Positions 34,940 to 43,338 of a stretch of 64,000 bases of DNA are shown in pieces. The number at the start of each line of letters is the position of its first letter. Positions within the stretch are counted from its first letter, which is position 1. The DNA comes from Alistipes sp. Its GTDB lineage: Bacteria > Bacteroidota > Bacteroidia > Bacteroidales > Rikenellaceae. The stretch covers positions 35,771 through 99,770 of the forward strand of contig JAFYQI010000003.1 of assembly GCA_017547175.1 (NCBI GenBank), given 5' to 3'. The position numbers were made by a program, and so were the translations under genes. The notes beneath the pieces were generated by a model. It was not told the origin of the DNA. It saw nothing but the letters and a program-made list of their open reading frames with translations, and made no database searches.

Positions 34940-35110
34940 CCTATCTTCACCTTCGCCCTATTCGTTTTAGGCAGGCTGTACCTCGGCAATGAACTAAACT
35001 TTGTTTAGAAAAACGCTCAAGGAGCGGGCTCGTGAATAAATTCCCGGCCCTACTCCTCTCCATTTTTACCCAAATAAATTTGGCATTGCGCTCAGCGTGC
35101 GCTATCTTTG
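34940..35110 (+). repeat. Mosaic intergenic element, copy 2 (inverted relative to copy 1)
   Basis: Read toward tgt there are: CCTATCTTCACCTTCGCC (34940 on), a CAGGCTGTACCTCGGCAAT block, the near-palindrome CTAAACTTTGTTTAG (34994-35008), a GC-rich hairpin of its own sequence (about 35018-35057, GGAGCGGGC ... CCGGCCCTACTCC) and the promoter block (35071-35110). Conserved blocks match copy 1 in reverse complement; the hairpin between them does not, though a hairpin is kept. Confidence 0.72.
35079..35110 (+). promoter_or_regulatory. Promoter of tgt
   Basis: TTTG (35079-35082) and TATCTTTG (35103-35110) have 20 bases between them. The ATG chosen for tgt follows 34 bases after the -7 box. The sequence between the boxes is almost the same as in the dnaX promoter. 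Confidence 0.82.
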
Positions 35111-35144
35111 CCAGACATTATGCGCGAGTGCGCGAGATTTTGTT

Positions 35145-36281
35145 ATGAGTTTGAAATTTACCATACAGCATACGGCGCCCGATACAAAGGCGCGCGCCGG
35201 TGAGCTCCAGACCGACCACGGTGTCATTCATACACCGATCTTTATGCCGGTAGGCACGGCAGCCACCGTCAAAGGACTTTTTCACCGCGACGTCAAGCAG
35301 GAGGCCGGAGCCGAGATTATCCTCGCCAACACCTACCACCTCTACCTGCGCCCCGGCACTCAAATCTTGGAGCAGGCCGGAGGTGTACATCGTTTCTCGT
35401 CGTGGGAGGGGCCGATGCTTACCGATAGTGGTGGTTTTCAGGTCTTCTCGCTGGCCGATTGTCGCAAACTCAAAGAGGAGGGATGCTATTTCCGCTCCCA
35501 CATCGACGGCTCGAAGCACCTCTTCACCCCCGAAAATGTCATCGATACGGAGCGTGCCATTGGCGCCGATATCATGATGGCCTTTGACGAATGCCCGCCG
35601 GGAGATGCCACACGCGATTATGCCACGCGTTCGCTGGCCCTCACCGAGCGCTGGCTCGACCGTTGTTTCAACCGCTATCACCAGACCGCGCCCAAATATG
35701 GCCACTACCAGGCACTATTCCCCATTGTGCAGGGTTGTGCCTACCCCGATCTGCGTGCCAAAGCGGCCGAGAACGTACAGCAATACGACGCCGACGGTTA
35801 CGCCATTGGTGGTTTAGCCGTAGGTGAGCCTACGGAGGTCATGTACTCAATGATCGAGGTGGTCAATGCCGTATTGCCGGAGCACAAGCCCCGCTACCTG
35901 ATGGGGGTCGGTACGCCCGTCAACATTTTGGAGGCCATTGACCGTGGTGTGGATATGTTCGACTGCGTAATGCCGACACGCAATGGTCGCAACGGTCAGC
36001 TCTTCACGGCCGAAGGCATTATCAATATCCGCAACAAAAAGTGGGAGGACGACTTCTCGCCGATCGATCCCGCGGGTACGGCATTCGTAGACCAGATCTA
36101 CTCGAAGGCCTACCTGCACCACCTGGCCGTCTGCCAGGAGATGCTCTGCGCCGAGATCGCCTCACTGCACAACATCGCCTTCTACCTGCGCTTGGTACGC
36201 ATGGCCCGCGAGCATATTGCCGCCGGCGACTTCAAGCAGTGGAAGGAGCAGATGGTCATAAAACTCACCCAACGACTCTAA
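35145..36281 (+). CDS. tgt: tRNA-guanine transglycosylase
   Basis: Tgt swaps the wobble guanine of GUN anticodons for preQ1 on the way to queuosine. The start at 35145 gives MSLKFTIQHTAPDTKARAGE, the family opening; longer in-frame sequence would run through the promoter. Catalytic parts are MLTDSGGFQVFSLA (Asp near residue 95) and FDCVMPTRNGRNGQLF (nucleophile Asp near 272). The zinc site is odd: where E. coli has DPECDCYTC, this protein reads DPAGTAFVD (about 307-315), so all three Cys ligands are missing, although the His of SLHN remains. At 378 residues it is otherwise normal. An LptF/G gene follows after 4 bases. Confidence 0.95.
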   Translation: MSLKFTIQHTAPDTKARAGELQTDHGVIHTPIFMPVGTAATVKGLFHRDVKQEAGAEIILANTYHLYLRPGTQILEQAGGVHRFSSWEGPMLTDSGGFQVFSLADCRKLKEEGCYFRSHIDGSKHLFTPENVIDTERAIGADIMMAFDECPPGDATRDYATRSLALTERWLDRCFNRYHQTAPKYGHYQALFPIVQGCAYPDLRAKAAENVQQYDADGYAIGGLAVGEPTEVMYSMIEVVNAVLPEHKPRYLMGVGTPVNILEAIDRGVDMFDCVMPTRNGRNGQLFTAEGIINIRNKKWEDDFSPIDPAGTAFVDQIYSKAYLHHLAVCQEMLCAEIASLHNIAFYLRLVRMAREHIAAGDFKQWKEQMVIKLTQRL

Positions 36282-36285
36282 CGCC

Positions 36286-37389
36286 ATGAAGCTGAGCAAC
36301 CCCGGATTTAAGATTTTAGACCGCTACGTGTTGGGGAAGTTCCTAAAGACCTTCTTCTTCGCCATCGCAATGATTTTGGTGATCGTGGTCCTATTCGACT
36401 ATGTCGAAAAGGTGGACGACTTCACCGAGCTTCATGCACCCCTGTCGGAGATATTGTTCGACTACTACCTGAACTTTATCCCCTATTTTGCCAACCAATT
36501 CTGTTCGCTCTTCACCTTCATCGCCTGTATCTTCTTCACTTCGAAGCTCGCCTATCAGACGGAGATTGTGGCGATGCTCTCGGGTGGCATGTCGTTTCGA
36601 CGACTCATGTGGCCCTATTTTCTCGGCGCGTTGATCATCGGTTCACTCTCATTGGCACTGAACCTGTGGATCATCCCCGTTACGCAGCAGAAGATCGTTT
36701 CGTTTGAGGCAAAATATATCAAACGACGCCAGAACGTCCAGTTCGATCGCCACATCTACCGTCAGATCGAGCCGGGTGTGTTTGCCTACGTACGCGGTTA
36801 CCAGAACGGCTCGAAGCGTGCTTCGTTTTTTGCCCTCGAGCAGTACGAAGAGGGATCGATGACCCGTTCATTGGAGGCTGCCGACGTCACCTTCAACCCC
36901 GACACGAAGCGTTGGTCGGCTGCCCGCTACACGACGCGCGAATTTGACTCGCTCGAGAACGAAACCTTCACCCAACACCGCAACCTGGACACTTTGATCA
37001 ACCTCGAGGAGGCCGAGTTGGGTGTGGTGAATCAACTCATCAAAACGATGAATATCCACGAGCTGAGTGAGTTCTTGGCCCAGCAACGCACCAAGGGATC
37101 CGATACAATCAACATCATCCAGGTCGAGCAACATGTCCGTTTCGCCTATCCGCTCGGCACATTCATCCTCACCTTGATCGGTGTTTCACTCTCATCGCGT
37201 AAGGTGCGCGGAGGTACGGGGTTGCATATCGGCGTGGGTATCGCACTCTGCTTCTCCTACATCCTCTTCTACCGCTTCTTCGAAGAGTTTGCCAAGAGCG
37301 GCTCGCTCCCACCTGGTTTAGCCATTTGGCTCCCCAACCTGATCTACCTCGCGATCGCCATCTACCTCTACCAGAAGGCCCCGAAATAG
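36286..37389 (+). CDS. LptF/LptG-family permease
   Basis: The 367-residue inner-membrane protein of the YjgP/YjgQ family opens ILDRYVLGKFLKTFFFAIAM, has three N-terminal membrane helices, a periplasmic beta-jellyroll (about 135-255, with KYIKRRQNVQFDRHIYRQIE) and three C-terminal helices (AYPLGTFILTLIGVSLSSRK and following). Such permeases, with LptB ATPase, extract lipopolysaccharide toward LptC, which is encoded at 1.3 kb. Bacteroidetes typically have two such proteins; whether this is the F or G type was not resolved. It begins 4 bases after tgt, an order common in Bacteroidetes. Confidence 0.92.
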   Translation: MKLSNPGFKILDRYVLGKFLKTFFFAIAMILVIVVLFDYVEKVDDFTELHAPLSEILFDYYLNFIPYFANQFCSLFTFIACIFFTSKLAYQTEIVAMLSGGMSFRRLMWPYFLGALIIGSLSLALNLWIIPVTQQKIVSFEAKYIKRRQNVQFDRHIYRQIEPGVFAYVRGYQNGSKRASFFALEQYEEGSMTRSLEAADVTFNPDTKRWSAARYTTREFDSLENETFTQHRNLDTLINLEEAELGVVNQLIKTMNIHELSEFLAQQRTKGSDTINIIQVEQHVRFAYPLGTFILTLIGVSLSSRKVRGGTGLHIGVGIALCFSYILFYRFFEEFAKSGSLPPGLAIWLPNLIYLAIAIYLYQKAPK

Positions 37390-37407
37390 TCAAAGTAAGT
37401 TAAAAAT

Positions 37408-38379
37408 ATGGCAAAGAAACCTATTAAAAATAAATCGTTATGGCAGCGCCTACGAGCAAACCGCCTCGCATGGAACCTCTTTTTGATCGCTGCAATTCTG
37501 ATCGCATTGGCCATCGCCGCCCATCTTCTGATGCAAGTTGCCACCCGCCACGGCGCTCGCCGCACGGTGCCTGACTTTGCCGGCATCGCCCTTGCTGATG
37601 CCGAAAAGCTGGCTGCAAAACACGATTTGGAGTTACACATCAACGATTCGCTGTTTGTTCCGGCCTATGAGGGCGGTATCATTCTCGACCAACTGCCCAA
37701 GGGGGGCGTGGAGGTAAAACCCGGCCGCACGGTCTATGTCACCATCAACTCCTTCCGCCAAAAGATGGTCCCCATCCCCTTTGTCGCCAACCGTTCGTTG
37801 CGCCAAGCCAAGAACATGCTCGAGATTGCTGGCTTGGAGATCAAGGAGTTGGTCTATCGTCCCGACATGGCCACCAACTACGTGTTGGAGCAATACTACG
37901 ATCGCCAGCAGATCCTCGCCGATAGCCGCTTAGAGGCCGAGATGGGATCCGGCATCACCCTTTATGTCGGCGTGGAAGAGGGCGAGAATCTCACCTTTGC
38001 ACCGCAGGTTGTCGGCCTCTCGCTCCACGATGCCAAGGGGCGTTTATGGGAGACGGGTCTCAACGTCGGCAAGGTGATCTACGAAGAGGGCATCAACCTG
38101 CTGAATCAAAAGCAGGCACGTGTCTATGCCCAAAGCAACCCTGCCGAGCAGGCGCTGTCGCTCGGCACGGCGGTCGATTTAATGCTTACGCTCGACCTCG
38201 AGCGTGTGAATAAGGTGCGCCTCGAGGCCGAGAAGATGGCTCGCGAGGCTGCCGAGGAACGTCTGCGCCTAGAGCGTGAGATAGCCGATTCGGTGGCACG
38301 TGCCACGCTGGAGCAATCCATGGAGGAGAGCACCCCAGCCGAGACGGAGGAGCAAACCGAAGATGATTTTTTTGAATAA
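37408..38379 (+). CDS. Membrane-anchored triple-PASTA protein
   Basis: The 323-residue protein has a basic cytoplasmic start (MAKKPIKNKSLWQRLRANRL), one membrane helix (about 24-46), three PASTA domains (about 52-115, 116-190 and 195-265, each with a PxxxG / AxxxL pattern, for example VPDFAGIALADAEKLAAKHD and APQVVGLSLHDAKGRLWETG) and a charged coiled-coil tail rich in Glu and Arg ending DDFFE. PASTA domains sense muropeptides or bind cell-wall material in kinases and penicillin-binding proteins, but here no kinase is fused. The stop codon overlaps the ATG of the pseudouridine synthase by one base. Confidence 0.88.
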   Translation: MAKKPIKNKSLWQRLRANRLAWNLFLIAAILIALAIAAHLLMQVATRHGARRTVPDFAGIALADAEKLAAKHDLELHINDSLFVPAYEGGIILDQLPKGGVEVKPGRTVYVTINSFRQKMVPIPFVANRSLRQAKNMLEIAGLEIKELVYRPDMATNYVLEQYYDRQQILADSRLEAEMGSGITLYVGVEEGENLTFAPQVVGLSLHDAKGRLWETGLNVGKVIYEEGINLLNQKQARVYAQSNPAEQALSLGTAVDLMLTLDLERVNKVRLEAEKMAREAAEERLRLEREIADSVARATLEQSMEESTPAETEEQTEDDFFE

Positions 38380-39491
38380 TGAGCCCGATGCAACCCATCC
38401 AACCCATGCTCGACGAGCAACTGCCTCTCGATCCTGATACCGAACTGCTCCCTGACGAGGAGAGCGACGAGGGTGAAGAGGGGGGTCTGTACGAGCACTT
38501 CAACGTTACGGTCGACAAAGGCCAGTCGTTGCTGCGCCTGGACAAGTTCCTCAAGGCACGCATGGAGCGCTCGTCGCGCAACCGCATCCAGGCGGCAATC
38601 GACTCGGGTAACGTGCTGGTAAACGGTGCACCCTCGAAGTCGAGCTATAAGGTCAAGCCTTTGGACTATATCCAAGTCGTGATGCCCTATCCGCGTCGCG
38701 ATGTGTCGCTCATTCCGCAGGATATTCCGCTCGATATCCCCTACGAGGACGACGATCTGTTGCTGGTCAACAAACCTGCCGGCATGGTTGTTCATCCGGG
38801 TGTCGGCAACCACTACGGCACATTGGTCAATGCGCTGCTCTTCCACCTGCAGGGTCCCGATGCCGAGGCTGCGAGCGAGGATCGCGCCGGTTTGGTACAC
38901 CGCATCGACAAAGATACGTCGGGTCTGCTCGTAATTGCCAAGAACGAAGAGGCGCACGCTCGTCTGGCCAAGCAATTCTTCGACCATACGATCTATCGCC
39001 GCTACGTGGCCCTTGTGTGGGGTAACTTCGAGGAGGACGAGGGCACGATTATCGGTAACATCGGCCGATCGCCTCGCGAGCGCCAGAAGATGTACGTCTT
39101 CGAGGATGGATCGGACGGCAAGCATGCCGTGACGCACTACAAAGTATTGCGTCGCTATGGCTATGTAACGCTTGTGGAGTGCCGCCTAGAGACGGGACGC
39201 ACCCACCAGATTCGTGTTCACATGTCGTGGAAGGGTCATCCGCTCTTCAACGATGCCCGCTACGGAGGTGACCGCATCCTGAAGGGTACGACCTTCTCGA
39301 AATACAAGCAGTTTATCGAGAACTGCTTCGAACTGATGCCGCGCCAGGCCCTGCATGCCAAGGCGCTCGGCTTTACCCACCCCCGCACGGGCAAGGAGTT
39401 GCTGCTCGACAGCGAACTGCCGGCCGACTTCAAGGCCGTGCTGCAGAAGTGGGACACCTACACCGCTGCGGTCGATACGGCTGAAATTTAA
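38379..39491 (+). CDS. RluA-family 23S rRNA pseudouridine synthase (RluD-like)
   Basis: The 370-residue enzyme isomerises uridine in rRNA. An acidic N-terminal extension (about 1-40) precedes an S4 RNA-binding domain (about 45-105, LLRLDKFLKARMERSSRNRI) and the catalytic domain with GLVHRIDKDTSGLLVIAKNE (catalytic Asp), YVALVWGNFEEDEGTI and CRLETGRTHQIRVHMSWKGH. This layout matches RluD, which modifies helix 69 of 23S rRNA; the exact site is inferred. The ATG overlaps the PASTA gene stop by one base (TAATG), so translation is coupled. The PASTA - pseudouridine synthase pair recurs in Bacteroidetes. Confidence 0.93.
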   Translation: MSPMQPIQPMLDEQLPLDPDTELLPDEESDEGEEGGLYEHFNVTVDKGQSLLRLDKFLKARMERSSRNRIQAAIDSGNVLVNGAPSKSSYKVKPLDYIQVVMPYPRRDVSLIPQDIPLDIPYEDDDLLLVNKPAGMVVHPGVGNHYGTLVNALLFHLQGPDAEAASEDRAGLVHRIDKDTSGLLVIAKNEEAHARLAKQFFDHTIYRRYVALVWGNFEEDEGTIIGNIGRSPRERQKMYVFEDGSDGKHAVTHYKVLRRYGYVTLVECRLETGRTHQIRVHMSWKGHPLFNDARYGGDRILKGTTFSKYKQFIENCFELMPRQALHAKALGFTHPRTGKELLLDSELPADFKAVLQKWDTYTAAVDTAEI

Positions 39492-39515
39492 ACCATCAAA
39501 CTACCCCATCCACCC

Positions 39516-40886
39516 ATGAAAAAACTGCTTTTGACCCTCTTTGCCGGCCTGTTGTTGGCCGGTTGCTACACAGCACAAGAGGAAGCGCTGACGCCCCAGG
39601 AGACCATCATTCGTAACATTGCCCGCACCTCGTTCCCCGACCGTGTTTGGGAGGTAGCACCCGTTGAAGGAGTGGAGATGCTCCCCGTGTTGCAGCAGGC
39701 CATCGACTCCTGCTCGTACTACGGCGGTGGTATGGTGCGCGTGGCTGCCGGCCACTATGCCCTGAATGGTCCGCTGAAGCTCAAAAGCAATGTCAATCTA
39801 CACCTCGTCGAGGGTGCTTACCTCCAATTCAGCGGCCGCTCGGCCGACTTCCTACCCGTGGTGCTGACCCGTTGGGAGGGTACGGAACTCTATGGCCACT
39901 CGCCGATGATCTACGCCTACCATTGCACAAACATCGCCCTGACGGGTCGAGGCACGATCGACGCACAGGGTGGTAAGGAGTTTGCCACCTGGAGCGAAAT
40001 CGAGGCCAACGACCGCGATCGTCTGCGCGAGATGGGAGACAAGCTCACGCCGGTGCAGGAGCGTATCTTTGGCGCCGGCACGGTGCTGCGACCCTCGATG
40101 GTGCAGTTCTACGGTTGTTCGCGCATTCTGGTAGAGGATCTCACCTTGAAAGATTCGCCCTTTTGGACCATTCACCCCGTCTTCTGCGACAATGTCATTG
40201 TGCGCGGCGTGACGATCGACACCCACTTCCCGAACAACGACGGTTGCGACCCCGAGTCGACCTCGAACGTGCTGATCGAGAACTGTACGTTCCGCACGGG
40301 TGACGACTCGGTAGCCATCAAGGCGGGTCGCGATACCGATGGCCGTTCGACGGGACGCCCCTCGGAGAATATCGTGGTACGCAACTGCCTCTTCCACTCG
40401 GAGTGCAACGGTCTCTGCATCGGTAGCGAGATGTCGGGTGGCGCTTCGAATGTCTATATGGAGAATGTCGAGATCGGCACGGTGAAGAATGCCATCTACT
40501 TCAAGTCGAACAAGGATCGCGGCGGCTATATCCGCAACGTGCGTGTGAATAACATCACCGTGGAGCGTGCTCGTGGTGCCATTTTACGCTTCGAGACCAA
40601 CTACTTCGGCTTCCGCGGAGGTAACTACCCGGCCATCTACGAGGATTTCATCATCACCAACGTCGAGGCCAATCGCGCCGACAACTATGCACTCTTCATG
40701 GAGGGCAATCCCGAGCGCAAGATTCGCAATATCCACATCGAGAACTTCCACGTAAAGGATGCCGTACATCCCTACCACATGCTCCTGACCGAGGATGTGA
40801 TCATTAAGCACGGCTCGATCAACGGCGAGGTACTCCCCGAGACCCTGCCCGAGGATAGCGAGAAGATTATTCTGGATGTCTATTAA
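39516..40886 (+). CDS. Family 28 glycoside hydrolase lipoprotein (polygalacturonase-like)
   Basis: A lipoprotein signal (MKKLLLTLFAGLLLAGCYTA, Cys17) leads into a right-handed beta-helix with GH28 features: DNVIVRGVTIDTHFPNNDGC (about 225-244; NND in place of the fungal NTD), RTGDDSVAIKAGRDTDG with the paired catalytic Asp residues, and CNGLCIGSEMSGGASNVYME where many enzymes have GHG. The family cleaves galacturonan or rhamnogalacturonan, including exo-acting enzymes. At 456 residues length is typical. It is isolated from other pectin genes and sits between a pseudouridine synthase and YgiQ. A cell-surface or periplasmic location follows from the signal; the exact substrate is uncertain. Confidence 0.9.
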   Translation: MKKLLLTLFAGLLLAGCYTAQEEALTPQETIIRNIARTSFPDRVWEVAPVEGVEMLPVLQQAIDSCSYYGGGMVRVAAGHYALNGPLKLKSNVNLHLVEGAYLQFSGRSADFLPVVLTRWEGTELYGHSPMIYAYHCTNIALTGRGTIDAQGGKEFATWSEIEANDRDRLREMGDKLTPVQERIFGAGTVLRPSMVQFYGCSRILVEDLTLKDSPFWTIHPVFCDNVIVRGVTIDTHFPNNDGCDPESTSNVLIENCTFRTGDDSVAIKAGRDTDGRSTGRPSENIVVRNCLFHSECNGLCIGSEMSGGASNVYMENVEIGTVKNAIYFKSNKDRGGYIRNVRVNNITVERARGAILRFETNYFGFRGGNYPAIYEDFIITNVEANRADNYALFMEGNPERKIRNIHIENFHVKDAVHPYHMLLTEDVIIKHGSINGEVLPETLPEDSEKIILDVY

Positions 40887-40897
40887 ACAAGCTACGA

Positions 40898-42673
40898 ATG
40901 GCCTTCCTGCCGACCACAATCAAAGAGGTACGCGCGCGCGGATGGGATGAGTTGGATGTCATCCTCTTCACGGGTGATGCCTATATCGACCACCCCGCCT
41001 TTGGCGCAGCAGTGATCGGTCGCCTACTGGAGGCCGAAGGCTATCGTGTAGCCATCGTACCACAACCCAACTGGCGCGACGATCTGCGCGATTTCAAAAA
41101 GTTGGGTACGCCGCGTCTGTTCTTCGCCATCACGGGTGGCGCGATGGATTCGATGGTGAACCACTACACGGCCAACCTGCGTCTCAGACACGACGACGCT
41201 TATACCCCCGGTGGTCAGGCAGGTTTTCGTCCCGATCGCACGGTGACCGTCTATAGCCAAATCCTCAAGCGATTGTTTCCCCACACCCCTGTAGTGGTAG
41301 GCGGTATTGAGGCGTCGTTGCGCCGATTGACCCATTACGACTATTGGGAAGACAAACTCCACCCCTCGATTCTCTGTTCGTCGGGAGCCGATCTGCTGGT
41401 TTACGGCATGGGCGACCGCACGATTTTGGAGGTGGCACGCGCTATGAAGAACGGCTACAACGCCAAGCTCCTGCGCCGTATTCCGCAGGTGGCCTTTCGT
41501 GCCGAAAAGAGCTACCTCGAGAAACTCGACCCCGAAAAGACGGTGCGCCTACACTCCTTCGAGGTGTGCCAAAAATCGAAGGAGGCCTTTGGCGAGAACT
41601 TCGCCATCATCGAGACGCTGAGCAACCTGCTCCACCCCGACAAGACCTTGATCGAGGCAGTGGGCGACGAGTGGGTGGTCGTCACACCGCCCCATTCGAT
41701 CCTCACGACCGAGGAGCTGGATCGTTCGTTCGATCTTCCCTACGAGCGAGCCCCACACCCGCGCTACGAAGGCCGTGGTGCCATCCCCGCGTGGGAGATG
41801 ATCAAACACTCGGTCAATATGCACCGAGGCTGTTTCGGCGGCTGCTCGTTCTGCACCATCTCGGCCCATCAGGGTAAATTCATCCAGTCGCGCAGCGAGC
41901 GATCGATCCTTGCCGAGGTAAAGCGCATTACCGAGATGTCCGACTTCCGCGGGAACCTCTCCGACATCGGTGGTCCGTCGGCCAACATGTATCGTATGGG
42001 CGGACGCGATAAGAGCCTTTGTGAGAAGTGTCGTCGCCCCTCGTGTCTGCACCCCAAGCGTTGCGCTAACCTTGACAATGACCACCGCCCTTTGCTGGCC
42101 CTGTATGAGAAGATTCGCTCGACGAAGGGAATCAAACATGCCTACATTGGGAGCGGTATTCGTTACGATCTTTTCGACAACAGTCCCTACTTGCAGACGG
42201 TGCTCAAGTACCACACTTCGGGTCGTCTGAAGGTGGCTCCCGAGCACACCGAGGACCATGTATTGCACCTGATGCGCAAACCGCCTTTTGCCCTCTTCGA
42301 GCAGCTCAACGAGGAGTTCCATGCCGTATGTCGCCGTGAGGGATTACGCTACCAGCTGATCCCCTACTTCATCTCCTCACACCCGGGATGCACGGAGCGC
42401 GACATGAAGGCGCTTTCGGAGCGGGTCTTGGGTAAGTTGCACTTCACGTTGGAGCAGGTGCAGGATCTCACCCCGACGCCGATGACCCTCTCGTCGGTGA
42501 TGTTCTACACGGGGATGAATCCCTATACGCGCAAGCCGCTTTTCGTGGCACGCACCCAAGAGGAGAAGCGTCAGCAAAAGAGCTACTTCTTTCGCGAAAA
42601 CACCCCTTCGCGCATGCACAACACGCAAAAACCGCATCGTGCGACCCCGTCCCGCCCTGCCAAAAAGCGGTAA
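40898..42673 (+). CDS. YgiQ-family radical SAM protein
   Basis: The 591-residue protein has the N-terminal cobalamin-binding-like DUF of the family (LPTTIKEVRARGWDELDVIL, then FTGDAYIDHPAFGAAVIGRL, VVVGGIEASLRRLTHYDYWE), a radical SAM core with HRGCFGGCSFCTISAHQGKF (three Cys for the 4Fe-4S cluster, near residue 315) and a C-terminal DUF3362-like region (CTERDMKALSERVLGKLHFT, TGMNPYTRKPLFVA). A second Cys group, CEKCRRPSCLHPKRCANL, may hold another cluster. The reaction of YgiQ is not known. The tail is basic and Pro/Arg-rich. A terminator follows about 80 bases later. Confidence 0.93.
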   Translation: MAFLPTTIKEVRARGWDELDVILFTGDAYIDHPAFGAAVIGRLLEAEGYRVAIVPQPNWRDDLRDFKKLGTPRLFFAITGGAMDSMVNHYTANLRLRHDDAYTPGGQAGFRPDRTVTVYSQILKRLFPHTPVVVGGIEASLRRLTHYDYWEDKLHPSILCSSGADLLVYGMGDRTILEVARAMKNGYNAKLLRRIPQVAFRAEKSYLEKLDPEKTVRLHSFEVCQKSKEAFGENFAIIETLSNLLHPDKTLIEAVGDEWVVVTPPHSILTTEELDRSFDLPYERAPHPRYEGRGAIPAWEMIKHSVNMHRGCFGGCSFCTISAHQGKFIQSRSERSILAEVKRITEMSDFRGNLSDIGGPSANMYRMGGRDKSLCEKCRRPSCLHPKRCANLDNDHRPLLALYEKIRSTKGIKHAYIGSGIRYDLFDNSPYLQTVLKYHTSGRLKVAPEHTEDHVLHLMRKPPFALFEQLNEEFHAVCRREGLRYQLIPYFISSHPGCTERDMKALSERVLGKLHFTLEQVQDLTPTPMTLSSVMFYTGMNPYTRKPLFVARTQEEKRQQKSYFFRENTPSRMHNTQKPHRATPSRPAKKR

Positions 42674-42755
42674 GGGATGACTTTGTTCCGGATTTTCCGG
42701 AAGAGCCACCTACGAACGATGCTTGAGGGCTAATAGCAGGTACATACACATACAT

Positions 42756-42789
42756 AACGGCAGTTACCTTTCTGGTGCTGCCGTTTTTT
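42756..42789 (+). terminator. Terminator after the YgiQ gene
   Basis: Stem AACGGCAG / CTGCCGTT with a 14-base loop followed by TTTT. Confidence 0.8.
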
Positions 42790-43106
42790 ATGCGATAAAG
42801 CCCACAAAAGAGCAAACGAGGAAGGGCTGCTTAAAGAATCAGAAGCTGAAAAATGGTCAAGAAGGGCTATCGTATCGGAATCATCCATAAACGCCCATGC
42901 CCTGCGAAAATAACACCCTCAAGAAGCTTTACTGAAGGTGTTTTCTCTGATTTCTTGAACGGTTAATTCGTTTGACGGCTATAGCAGAATGCGACAGCAG
43001 TCGAGCCTCTCGCTCCCGCGGAGCAGCTATCAAGCAAATTTACATCGCTAAAATGCAGTGCATATTTACGAGCAAAACACCCCTTTTTAAGCACTTGCAA
43101 AAATCA
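42790..43106. other. Intergenic stretch with an extra terminator-like hairpin
   Basis: No gene was found. At 42912-42942 a hairpin (AACACCCTC / GAAGGTGTT, then TTTCTCTG) closely resembles the terminator of tRNA-Thr at 43107-43139, and the bases after both are alike (TTTTC-CTG-TTT-TTGA-C-GTT-A). This suggests that a tRNA 3' region was once duplicated and the second tRNA lost. Confidence 0.45.
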
Positions 43107-43139
43107 AAACGCCCTCAGAACACATTCTGAAGGCGTTTT
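43107..43139 (-). terminator. Terminator of tRNA-Thr
   Basis: Stem AAAACGCC-CTCAGAA / TTCTGAAGGCGTTTT with a 4-base loop; on the minus strand it begins 12 bases past the tRNA 3' end and runs into GTTTTGATTTTT. Confidence 0.8.
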
Positions 43140-43151
43140 CCCTGTTTTTTG

Positions 43152-43223
<72 letters not shown>

Positions 43224-43338
43224 AACTTTCCTCATTTGAGTGGTGCAAAAGTACGTAAGAAAAATGAAAAGACCAAAAAAATGTGCAACTTTTAGAGATT
43301 ATTTTCTATCTTTGGACATTAAAACACACTTTAGACCC

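Noticed and set aside
30770..35110. Inverted copies as terminal repeats of an insertion sequence
   Set aside because: The genes between are rsmG, a sigma factor, a transferase and a dehydrogenase, with no transposase; each repeat also serves as a promoter for the gene outside it.
43240..43338. A 33-residue N-terminal extension of the threonine dehydrogenase
   Set aside because: It would be translated from upstream of the -7 box at 43307-43314 and lacks family similarity; the Rossmann opening begins at 43339.
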